From positions 18,276 through 82,275 of the forward strand of contig CAJWBE010000014.1 in the NCBI GenBank assembly GCA_913020045.1: a stretch of 64,000 bases of DNA. The letters run 5' to 3'. The notes under the pieces are model-generated. The model had not been told where the DNA came from and did not search any database. It saw only the letters and a program-made list of their open reading frames with translations. This document shows, piece after piece, positions 29,059 through 36,700 of this stretch. A program made the translations under genes and the position numbers. Each line of letters begins with the position of its first letter. Position 1 is the first letter of the stretch. This stretch comes from an uncultured Oleiphilus sp. (lineage in GTDB: Bacteria > Pseudomonadota > Gammaproteobacteria > Pseudomonadales > Oleiphilaceae).

Positions 29059-29240
29059 TATTTCTTGGATATCTAATTAGCAGTGTATTGTGCTATAAAA
29101 ATCAGTAACTTATTGAGAGTAACCTAAACGGGATATACGACATAGGTCGCACTTCCTTTTAGGTTAAGTTGCTATTGTTTGTTTAAGGTGTTGAAAAGCA
29201 TACTAAATAAAGGGAAGTGGCAATCCAGCGTGAAAAGGAT
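29059..29240 (+). repeat. 182-bp direct repeat, copy 1
   Basis: Aligns without gaps to 29316-29497 at a constant 257-bp offset. Long identical blocks include the stretch around TTTTAGGTTAAGTTGCTATTG and GTTGAAAAGCATACTAAATAA. Differences cluster at the left end and around 29117-29131. It carries CGACATAGGTCG at 29138-29149. Confidence 0.9.
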
Positions 29241-29251
29241 AAGGAACAACT

Positions 29252-29306
29252 GGGGACAGACCACGTTTTATTTTCTTGATCTTACCGGAAAACGTGGTCT
29301 GTCCCC
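29252..29306. repeat. Perfect 18-bp inverted repeat of REP/RAYT-associated type
   Basis: Arms GGGGACAGACCACGTTTT (29252-29269) and AAAACGTGGTCTGTCCCC (29289-29306) flank a 19-nt loop. This GGGGACAGACC core is one I recall as recurrent near IS200-like REP-associated transposases in gammaproteobacteria. No transposase gene is present here, so it would be a non-autonomous copy. It could also act as a strong RNA hairpin. Confidence 0.75.
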
Positions 29307-29315
29307 GATAGATTA

Positions 29316-29497
29316 TATTTCTTTGGTATCCAATTGACGGTGTATTATGCTTTAAAAATCAGTAACTTATTGAAGCCTGCGCAAGCAGGATATACGACAT
29401 AGGTCGCATTTCCTTTTAGGTTAAGTTGCTATTGTCTGATTAAAGTGTTGAAAAGCATACTAAATAAACGGAAGTGGCAATCCAGGGTGAAAAGGAT
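29316..29497 (+). repeat. 182-bp direct repeat, copy 2
   Basis: Second copy of the 29059-29240 repeat, including CGACATAGGTCG at 29395-29406. The two copies flank the 18-bp inverted repeat. Copy 2 ends about 60 bp before the DUF3859-like gene. Confidence 0.9.
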
Positions 29498-29558
29498 AGG
29501 CGACTTAGTAAAAGCGACCTTAGGTCGTATATTCAAATGTTAGTTGTATAGAGGGAAT

Positions 29559-30051
29559 ATGAAACTTTTAGTTGTATTGATGTCTGTTGTATTTTTAATG
29601 GGTTTAACAAATAGCAACCTACATCAAAGTATACAAATAGCATGGAAAGCAGGAATCTTTGAAGCGTCGGACTGTATAGACGATGGACAACACGGTGATC
29701 ATCAGGCTGAAATACAGACTTGTAATGATTTCAAAATAGTTAAAGAGGTTTCAGAGTTGCCTATAAAAGTAGGCATGAGCTTTGGAGTAGAGTATGCGGT
29801 TGTTCCGCCTAGCGAAGATACGTGCTTCCAAGAAACACGAGTATTATCCGATGACGCAACCAGATGGCGAAGTAACAACCGATTACTCAAGAACTTATCA
29901 AGTAGGTAATTGCCCGGATGGCGTTCCAGTTGGTGTTGACATGTTTTCTTGGTTTATTGAGCATGAGTGGGAAGCTGTTAAAGGGCAGTGGCAATTTAAA
30001 GTTTTGGTCGAAGGCGAGCAAGTAATAAATAAAACATTTACTGCTTACTAA
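29559..30051 (+). pseudogene. DUF3859-like secreted protein gene, split by a frameshift
   Basis: Two overlapping frames together spell one protein. The first, from ATG 29559 with GAGGGA upstream, begins with a signal peptide (MKLLVVLMSVVFLMGL) and runs to PPSEDTCFQ. The second continues HEYYPMTQPDGEVTTDYSRT to EWEAVKGQWQFKVL and KTFTAY at 30051. The second part has the pattern I associate with DUF3859 (hPxMTNPdG, E.vpGxWxF.v, K.F.v). The shift is +1 within about 29828-29836 (TTCCAAGAAACA), so one extra base would explain it. Left alone, the first frame stops at 29909. It is either a recent pseudogene, a sequencing error, or less likely a programmed shift, as no slippery signal is seen. Confidence 0.75.
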
Positions 30052-30055
30052 AAAA

Positions 30056-30165
30056 ACAACTGACAAGGCGCTCTACCGGCTTCCATAATCTGTCACGGCT
30101 TTTGCAAAAACACGCAAAAAAACCGTGCCAAATTATTCCACCCGTAAGCTTGGCGTTATGTGTAA
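30056..30165 (+). repeat. attC-like imperfect dyad between small genes
   Basis: The interval between the DUF3859-like gene and the lipoprotein gene folds into a long imperfect hairpin: inner arms GTCACGG...CCGTGCC and TTTTGC...GCAAAA, outer arms around CCGGCTTCCATAAT and ATTATTCCACCCG. Its left end reads AACTGACAAGGCGC and its right end GCTTGGCGTTATGT, resembling the R''/L'' and L'/R' boxes of integron attC sites. The boxes are degenerate, only one such site is seen, and no integrase gene is in the window. Confidence 0.4.
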
Positions 30166-30184
30166 ATAGGGATTGCCAATCAGG

Positions 30185-30484
30185 ATGATAAAGCGTTTTT
30201 TCAGGCTATCCGTTTTTATTTTGTTAAGTGGGTGTAGCACGCTTGTCACTCATGTAGCGTATACAGTCGACGAGCTGTCTTCGGATGAAGCAGAGCTAGT
30301 CCATTCTAGGGTTTATAGCGGCACAAAATTCAATTGGTCGTTTCAAGATGGTTCTAGTGGTGGTAACGTTTTTGGTTTATTTCTGTTGCCTGACTTAATA
30401 TTAAGTGCAGCCGCTGATACGCTTCTTTTGCCACTCACATGGTCTCATGATGCTGTGCGAGAACCGACTGAAAATGGTCAGTAA
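30185..30484 (+). CDS. YceK/YidQ-like lipoprotein
   Basis: About 99 aa from ATG 30185 (an in-frame TTG lies 12 bases upstream). The N-terminus is a lipoprotein signal: MIKRFFRLSVFILLSGCS with lipobox LSGC, so it is predicted to be anchored to a membrane by its N-terminal cysteine. The middle YSGTKFNW and the tail FGLFLLPDLILSAAADTLLLPLTW match the YceK/YidQ pattern of small lipoproteins with a hydrophobic tail. Function of the family is unknown. A second member of similar type lies at 60128-60454. A hairpin follows the stop. Confidence 0.75.
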   Translation: MIKRFFRLSVFILLSGCSTLVTHVAYTVDELSSDEAELVHSRVYSGTKFNWSFQDGSSGGNVFGLFLLPDLILSAAADTLLLPLTWSHDAVREPTENGQ

Positions 30485-30503
30485 AGCACAGAAAACAACT
30501 GCG

Positions 30504-30525
30504 TAAAGGGGGCAAAGCCCTTTAA
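30504..30525 (+). terminator. Hairpin TAAAGGG...CCCTTTA after the lipoprotein gene
   Basis: GTAAAGGGGGCAAAGCCCTTTAA forms a 6-8 bp stem 20 bp after the stop, with only a weak T-rich tail (TTTCC). A closely similar hairpin recurs at 30860-30882. Confidence 0.5.
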
Positions 30526-30576
30526 TTTCCTACTTGCAAGACTCTCCGAGCAGCTAATTATCGACAAGGTCTAATC

Positions 30577-30852
30577 GTGATATTAAAGTTTGAAAACTCT
30601 CAAAAACTAGCGCTAACAATGGCACTTATGCTGATTAGTCCACTAGTGCTAGCCGCTCCAGAAAAAACGCCGTGGACAACGTATTTCATACTTGGGACGA
30701 TTGTCTCGCTGGTAGTAGCGTACGTCTGCACCATTCGCCAAAAAAGTGCTGAAAGCCTAGCAGTAAAGGTACTGCTCGGTGGATTGTATTTTTGGGTGGC
30801 GACTTTCATTCAGTTAACTGTCGTAGGCGCAATCTATTATTTTGATGGCTAG
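30577..30852 (+). CDS. Small inner-membrane protein of unknown function
   Basis: A 91-aa protein starting with GTG 30577, preceded by AAGG at good distance; an internal ATG at 30619 is an alternative. It shows a possible signal or first helix (LALTMALMLISPLVLA, about 11-26), then membrane segments at about 34-52 (TYFILGTIVSLVVAYVCTI) and 64-86 (VLLGGLYFWVATFIQLTVVG). A short basic loop separates the latter two. I do not recognise the family. It sits alone between two similar hairpins within the accessory patch. Confidence 0.6.
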   Translation: MILKFENSQKLALTMALMLISPLVLAAPEKTPWTTYFILGTIVSLVVAYVCTIRQKSAESLAVKVLLGGLYFWVATFIQLTVVGAIYYFDG

Positions 30853-30859
30853 GCTCCGA

Positions 30860-30896
30860 TTAAAGGGGTCAAAGCCCTTTAACTTTTCCCCCTTTT
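30860..30896 (+). terminator. Terminator-like hairpin after the small membrane protein
   Basis: TTAAAGGGG and CCCTTTAA pair around TCAAAG at 30860-30882, and a T-rich tail (TTTTCCCCCTTTTT) follows. The core resembles the hairpin at 30504-30525. Confidence 0.6.
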
Positions 30897-30908
30897 TAGC
30901 TTTAGCTC

Positions 30909-32405
30909 CTAAGGCGCGATGGTCCCGACGAGTTTGTGTAATAAAGTGGCGAACTGTAGTGTCTCTTTGTCCTTAAATTTTCGGCTCACAATCTGAACAT
31001 TCATTGGCATACCCTCTTCGGTGACGGCAAGGGGGGCGGAAGTCGCTGGGAGCCCGAGTATGGTGGCAACGGAAATCCAGGGGAACAGCTCGGTATAGTT
31101 TCGTGTTTCGCCATTCACTCTTATCTTTCTTAGTGGTATGTCATCTTTTTGGTTATGTGGAATCGCCGTTGTGGGGACCACTGGCATTAGAATAATATCG
31201 TATTCGTCAAAGGTGCTTTGCAGGCGCGCCGCTAGTCGAAGACGTTCTTCGTTGGTTTTCTTCCAAGATCGATGGGTTTGGCGCAGCGATTTTAGGGTGT
31301 TCATAAACGTTGCGGGGAATCCTATAACACGCCCAATCACACTAAGCAGAGGCACGAGTAACATTGCCTTGATACGCTCTTGCGTCGACATCGACGTGGC
31401 GATCTCGCCTCCCAGAAGCTTTAAGTACGGCACATAAAAATCAACTAGTGCCAGATTCGCAGGTGAACCTTCATCAACGTGGGCTCCTTTGTCTTTGAGC
31501 GTTTCAACTAGCGTCTGATAGCGCTGTCGCAATTCCTTTTCAACTGGGGCGGCAGGGTCGTCAAACCATGCAAGTATTTTGTAGTCACTGAGGGATTGCT
31601 TCGAACTGGCATTAAGCGTGAGCGCCCAGCCGTCGCTGACCGGTTCGTTAGGGGTGGTGAGTATATCGAACAATATACTGAGGTCTTCAGGTGTTTTGGC
31701 TAACGGTCCGGCAACGCCCAGGTCGGGCATGGCCAGTGTACCCGGCGCGTCAGGGATATGACCTTTCAGCGGCACGATGCCGTGGCTAGGCTTGTGCCCA
31801 AATACACCGCACCAGTGACTCGGTGTTCGAATAGATCCGCCGATATCGCTGCCCAGCTCGATTGGACTTAGGCCTGCAACAAGCGCAGCGGCGGCACCGC
31901 CAGAGGAGCCACCGGGTGTTTTACTGATGTCCCAAGGGTTGTTGGTGGTGCCGTAGATATCATTGAAACTCTGGATGTCGCCAGCATTCAAGGGCACATT
32001 GGTTTTTCCGAAGACAACGGCACCTGCATTTATTAAGAGTTGAACGGCCTCGGCATTTTGAGTGGGGTAGTGCTCTTTATAGATAGGATTGCCCGCAGTG
32101 GTCGGCATATCGACGACTTCAAAGCAGTCTTTTATGGTCATCGGTAGGCCATGCAGACGCCCCCAATCTTCGCCATTTTTCAGTGCTTCGTCTGCTGCAA
32201 TTGAGCGCTTTCTTGCTTCATCAAAATTGGTAGCAACAATGGCGTTTATTCGCGAGTTATGTTTTTGGTACTGTGCTTCGTAATAGGCCAATAGATCTTG
32301 ACAAGAAAACGCCTGCGCCTTGATTTTCGATACGATTTGTTCAGCACTGAGAGCATTCAGACTGTCGGCAGGTATTGCGCTTGAAGATGTATTCGCAGTG
32401 CTCAT
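30909..32405 (-). CDS. Amidase-signature family protein
   Basis: A 498-aa amidase-signature enzyme, which hydrolyses carboxamides with a Ser-cisSer-Lys triad. The residues are K92 in LPMTIKDCF, S167 in GGSSGG, and S191 in SDIGGSIRTP, with the canonical 24-residue serine spacing. No signal peptide is seen, so it is cytoplasmic. The long C-terminal half is more like stand-alone amidases or fatty-acid amide hydrolases than GatA, and no gatB or gatC is nearby. It is monocistronic and the substrate cannot be told. Confidence 0.88.
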   Translation of the reverse strand: MSTANTSSSAIPADSLNALSAEQIVSKIKAQAFSCQDLLAYYEAQYQKHNSRINAIVATNFDEARKRSIAADEALKNGEDWGRLHGLPMTIKDCFEVVDMPTTAGNPIYKEHYPTQNAEAVQLLINAGAVVFGKTNVPLNAGDIQSFNDIYGTTNNPWDISKTPGGSSGGAAAALVAGLSPIELGSDIGGSIRTPSHWCGVFGHKPSHGIVPLKGHIPDAPGTLAMPDLGVAGPLAKTPEDLSILFDILTTPNEPVSDGWALTLNASSKQSLSDYKILAWFDDPAAPVEKELRQRYQTLVETLKDKGAHVDEGSPANLALVDFYVPYLKLLGGEIATSMSTQERIKAMLLVPLLSVIGRVIGFPATFMNTLKSLRQTHRSWKKTNEERLRLAARLQSTFDEYDIILMPVVPTTAIPHNQKDDIPLRKIRVNGETRNYTELFPWISVATILGLPATSAPLAVTEEGMPMNVQIVSRKFKDKETLQFATLLHKLVGTIAP

Positions 32406-32517
32406 GATTGCTACCTATGCTTTGTTGAAGTCGTCGTTATTGGGACGGGCTCAATTAACTTAAATGGCGGTGTGGTATGCAGCCGTAGACTCGACCTATG
32501 GCAGGGACGCGCATCGC

Positions 32518-32898
32518 TTATCGGTTCATCAGGGAATCTAATTTAGCTTGAGATTTAGTTGGATTTTCTAAGTCTATTAATTCGATCATTTCACATTCAT
32601 CTCTAATCATTTCAGGAACCAGACTTGGGTATTGACGGCAGTCTTCGGGTCTATCTAGGTAAATACTACAGGTGTATCTATCTTGAGCCTTAGCGTGTTT
32701 TTTGGGTTCGATTTCTAGAAATGGGCATCTTTTTAGTCGTAAGCCCGACTCAGGATCAAACCATATTTCGTTGTTTTTAACGAACCTAAAGATACTAGGG
32801 TTAAATATCTCCCAAAGATCAATCTCTTCTTGGGTTGCCGCAAGGTCTCCGCCACCGTATTTAATACAGCATTTACCGCATTGGTTACAATCTTTCAT
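32518..32898 (-). CDS. YkgJ-type cysteine-cluster protein
   Basis: A 126-aa protein of the zinc/iron-chelating CxxCxxCC family. The N-terminus reads MKDCNQCGKCCIKYGGGDL (C4, C7, C10, C11), followed by RCPFLE, a cysteine in RYTCSIYLDRPEDCRQYP, and further cysteines, the family pattern. Function is not established for the family; metal binding is likely. It is a single gene with short flanks between the amidase and the DoxX-like gene. ATG 32898 opens exactly at the family start. Confidence 0.85.
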   Translation of the reverse strand: MKDCNQCGKCCIKYGGGDLAATQEEIDLWEIFNPSIFRFVKNNEIWFDPESGLRLKRCPFLEIEPKKHAKAQDRYTCSIYLDRPEDCRQYPSLVPEMIRDECEMIELIDLENPTKSQAKLDSLMNR

Positions 32899-33153
32899 GG
32901 CTCGTTAGTTAGTCGTTAATGCATGGGCTTATCGTACCATTGATCCTGTTTATTTTAGATTGTTATTAGAGGCGAGCCCGACCAATGATACTAAGGCCTC
33001 TAAGTATGCTCGCACTTTAGCGCTCGACGATAGCTTGCCGTAATAGGTTAAGAATAGGGCAGATGCCTGAGGGAAAATACACGATGTCAGTGAACTTTCT
33101 CGAAGGCTCCATATCTATGTTAGCTCTTGAAATTCAGTCTTTGAGGGCTATGC

Positions 33154-33567
33154 ATGCAAGCCGTTGTGTTGTTACTACTTCGTTTTTCGATTGGATCTTA
33201 TCTAGCTATTTGGGGGCTGATTAAATTGATGTCGCCAGAAAAGGCGATGAGTGTTTCTAACAAATACTATAGCGGTATGTTGAATGCGGAGGTCATTAAT
33301 TATGGGCTTGGTGCGATTCAGGTAGCTTTAGGCGTATTGGTTATCTTAGGACTTTTTCGTAAGCTGGTTTATCCAGTGCAAGCTCTCGTTTATTTTGCTG
33401 GACTGATTGCGATTGCGCCTTACATTCTTGACCCATACGGTCTTTACTTGGTCGACAGCTCCAAAGTGACGTTTTACCCCTCGACTACTTTGTTTTTTGC
33501 GTCACTGGTGATGCTTGTTTTTAAATCCTACGACACGCTATCACTGGATGCTAAGCGAGTTAGGTGA
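33154..33567 (+). CDS. DoxX-like small membrane protein
   Basis: A 137-aa integral membrane protein with four hydrophobic segments (about 4-24, 48-66, 72-92, 105-123). The opening LLLLRFSIGSYLAIWGLIKLMSPEKA is typical of DoxX-like proteins. Their role is poorly defined; some are linked to quinone or thiol redox. ATG 33154 follows GAGGGC. The last six codons and the stop lie inside a perfect 11-bp hairpin. It is convergent with the large surface-protein gene, with a gap of about 195 bp that holds no gene. Confidence 0.75.
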   Translation: MQAVVLLLLRFSIGSYLAIWGLIKLMSPEKAMSVSNKYYSGMLNAEVINYGLGAIQVALGVLVILGLFRKLVYPVQALVYFAGLIAIAPYILDPYGLYLVDSSKVTFYPSTTLFFASLVMLVFKSYDTLSLDAKRVR

Positions 33568-33580
33568 TGCTCGCTTAGCA
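33549..33580. terminator. Hairpin overlapping the DoxX-like stop codon
   Basis: TGCTAAGCGAG and CTCGCTTAGCA form a perfect 11-bp stem around a 10-nt loop that contains the stop TGA. No T-run follows on the plus strand. It may block 3' exonucleases or end transcription in both directions. Confidence 0.5.
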
Positions 33581-33762
33581 ACAAATATAGAGGGGGTGAG
33601 GCTAGTAGTTCGGAGGCGCTTATATTCGGGGTTATCGTCGCTCTCTTTTATGCTTTTTATCGAGCTAAGTGGCGTGCCATGTCGTCTTTTTTGTTATGGA
33701 TAATCACCTCAAAGAGTTTTTCGGCTAAGCCCTTAACTTTCGCTTTTAATGAATGGCAAATG

Positions 33763-36700
33763 CTAGGGCGACTCTTTGTCCTGAAAGAGCACTTCACAGC
33801 CATTTTCTTCACTACAGCAACCTACTTGATTGACCTTGGCACCTTTAATGGTGTGCGGACATTGGTCTAGGTCGTTAGTGATGGAGTCGCCATCGTCGTC
33901 GTTAAAGCGCGTATCCATGTCGACGGGTTGAGAGTACCTATTTTCGAAGCGCTTTTTGCCGGGGGTAGGGTTCAATTTGGGTGGTGTACTGCCGCCAAAG
34001 TAGCGACCAATATGAAAACCGAAGCTCGCGGCATCTTTGGCGAAACTGTTGTATTCGAAATTGGTATACCAAGGGCTGTCAGAAAAGCGGTATTGCACGC
34101 CAGCGCCGAGCGCGAATGTGGTTGTCGATTGTTCTTCTACGTTGATACGTGAGTCATTAGCAGACGAGGTGGTCTTTGCCGCACCGAGTTTAACGAAGGC
34201 ATTGAAAGGCTTTGCTTCAGATCTTAACCAGTACCCGGCCATGAGAAAGGGCGCCTTGTAACTGATCGCCGCATCGACTTCTTGGTCTAGAACGGGACTT
34301 GCGTTGCCCAGTTCCGCTTCACCCAAATAGGCGTAGCCTAGCTCGACAAAGGTATGGGGGGTCATGTGCCAGCCAATACTGGTTAGCGCCGCATAGCTGG
34401 TGCTGCTATCGGTCGTCCAACCACTATTAGTGCCTTCGGGTTCAACTTTACTCATGCCTAGTCCGAATGACACAAAGCCGCAACCGTTGAAGTAAGAGCC
34501 ATAGGTAGATTGAAGTGTTTGGGCGCAACGGCGGCTGTCTGCGGAGGCTTCTGGCGTGCTAACAGCACTGATGAATACGACAGCTAACAGCGCACTCTGC
34601 AAACTACTGCGGGCAGTGCGTTTTGCTCTAAATAATGCGCCGGTGGCAAGTATCAGCATGAGTAACCACGGAGGCAAGGCGCCTGCACCCGATATCACGG
34701 TATCGATTTTATCGGTTGCTTGCTGAACTCGATCGTTAATGCCGTCGTTGTTGAAGTCACCGTTTTCTTGGCCGTCGTCATAGCCGTCGTTATCTGAGTC
34801 TGGGTCGGCGTGATCCGGGCTGCCATCGGCGTCAGAGTCGACGCCAGAAAACATGCTAGTAGGTCTGCCTAGACTTGCACTGAGGAGGTCAACGCGGCCG
34901 TCGTTGTCCATGTCGACCACACTGGAATAGGTGCCAGGCGCGACCGCCTCAAACAGGTCGAACAGATCGTCTCCGTCTGCATCAAGATCTCTAAAGTCTG
35001 CGCGCGAATCACCATCGGTATTGCGTGGCCTACTGGTTAGCGCAATGCCATCATGAAGGCCGTCATTGTTTGCATCAGTAAGGGAGTCAATAAAACCATC
35101 GTTGTTGGCATCAAGAACGTCCGCGCCGCTTTCAATGACATCGGCTAAGCCATCGTTGTCGCTGTCTAGATCTTCGCTATCAGCCCAGGTATCGCCATCT
35201 GTATCGATGGTTCCCTCGGACTCCTCTGTGTCTAGAATGCCGTCATTGTCGTCGTCTAGATCCAACTTGTTATGAAACCCGTCTGCGTCGGGGTCTAAAG
35301 CTGAACCAAAACGAAAACGCGATTCATCCACCGTATCGGGAATACCGTCGCCATCCGTGTCGGTATCGTCATCTACGATGCCGTCATTGTTAGCATCGAG
35401 TGTTAATGCATCGGTATTGGCGGCGATATCAAAGGGGCCAATTAGGTTGTTGAGTGCGTTGTTACTTTCAATGTCCAGATAGTCGGCAATGCCGTCGCCA
35501 TCGCTATCGGCTGGAATCAGGATGCTTCCTTGGGCGGTTGACGCGTTATCAATGATACTGTCTTCAGGCGATGTATCGGCGCCCGGCGCTTCCCAAACGT
35601 CGCTCTGACTGTCGTTGTCGCTGTCTAAATCTACGTAGTTGTCAGCGCCATCATTGTCGCTATCGAGAATCGAGACTAGGTCGTCAACGCCATCACTATT
35701 GTTGTCTGGCCCGCCGCTGGCATCTTTGTCGAAATAATCGATGATGCCATCCGCGTCTCCGTCGAGCGCTATGTCGAGAGCAGATTCAATAGTGTCTGAC
35801 ATGCCGTCATTGTCGGCGTCACGATCGTAGGGGTCATATTGATTGTCGTTGTCGGTGTCGAGCAGTGAGGCATCGTCGGCAATACCGTCAGTACGGGCAT
35901 CGAGCATGTCGGCGTCTGCGATTAAGTCAAAATCAAATGCGTCATCGATTTGGTCATTGTCTGCGTCGCTATGCAGAGTGAATCCGTTTTCCAGTGTGTC
36001 TGGTATGCCATCGCCATCACTGTCTAAATCAATGTAGTTGGCCGCGCCGTCCAAATCGGGGTCGATATCGATCACGGCATACTCAAGTGCGTCCGGGATG
36101 TCGTCATTGTCAGAGTCTCGGTCGAGATAGTCGACAATCCCGTCTCCATCGGTATCTCTCGGGTTTGCGGGAGAAAGACCCGCTTCGGCTGCATCGGGGA
36201 TTAGGTCGTTATCTGAGTCGTTATCTAGCGCATCAATCAGGCCGTCGCGGTCAAAATCAGCTGGATTACTTGGGTCTGAACCGAGCTCAACATTGTCTGG
36301 AATGCCGTCACTATCTGAGTCATTAAGCAGGGGAGAGGTGCCTGCCGCGAGCTCTATCCCATTGGGGATGCCATCTAGATCGGTGTCGCAGATAGCAACC
36401 GTGTCGTCAGGTATACATGCGTTTTTTGTGACCAATAAAAAGCTGGTGCTTTGATTGGTGGCGTCGTCTTCAATATCGCCTTGAATGGTGAGGACGCTAT
36501 CAAGCAAGGTGCTAAGGTCGAAGGTCGCGCTGAATATACCGCTGCCACTACCGTTATCGGTACATGATAAGCCGGTAGCTGTTTCGCTTGCTGTTGATGT
36601 GTCGGTAACACTCAGGTCGATGGTGGCACCGATTTCACTGCAGGAACCTGATACGACATAGTTGGGTACATTGGTGCTGCCAGGCGAGGGGAGGCTGGCG

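Larger units (their letters stand above)
28852..29558. other. Repeat-rich non-coding patch
   Basis: About 700 bp without a convincing gene. It contains a small hairpin at 29042-29058 (AGCGAC/GTCGCT), two 182-bp direct repeats, a perfect 18-bp inverted repeat between them, and a near-perfect palindrome CGACCTTAGGTCG at 29515-29527. Motifs of the form CGAC...GTCG recur at 29045, 29138, 29395 and 29515. GAGGGA just before 29559 is the ribosome-binding site of the next gene. Short open frames here lack starts or composition that would support genes. Confidence 0.7.

Noticed and set aside
28872..29108. 78-codon frame in the repeat patch
   Set aside because: It has no credible start context and overlaps the hairpin and repeat copy 1.
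30056..30165. Complete integron array
   Set aside because: Only one attC-like site is seen, boxes are degenerate, and no integrase gene is present in the window.
34700..36400. Dense repeated GATGCCGTC/GTCGTTGTC words that look like a tandem repeat or CRISPR-like array
   Set aside because: They are the codons of the calcium-binding thrombospondin type 3 repeats on the minus strand; no uniform spacers.
35843..36611. Serine- or arginine-rich open frames on the opposite strand and in other frames
   Set aside because: They are shadows of the repetitive coding region, without starts, ribosome sites or family features.
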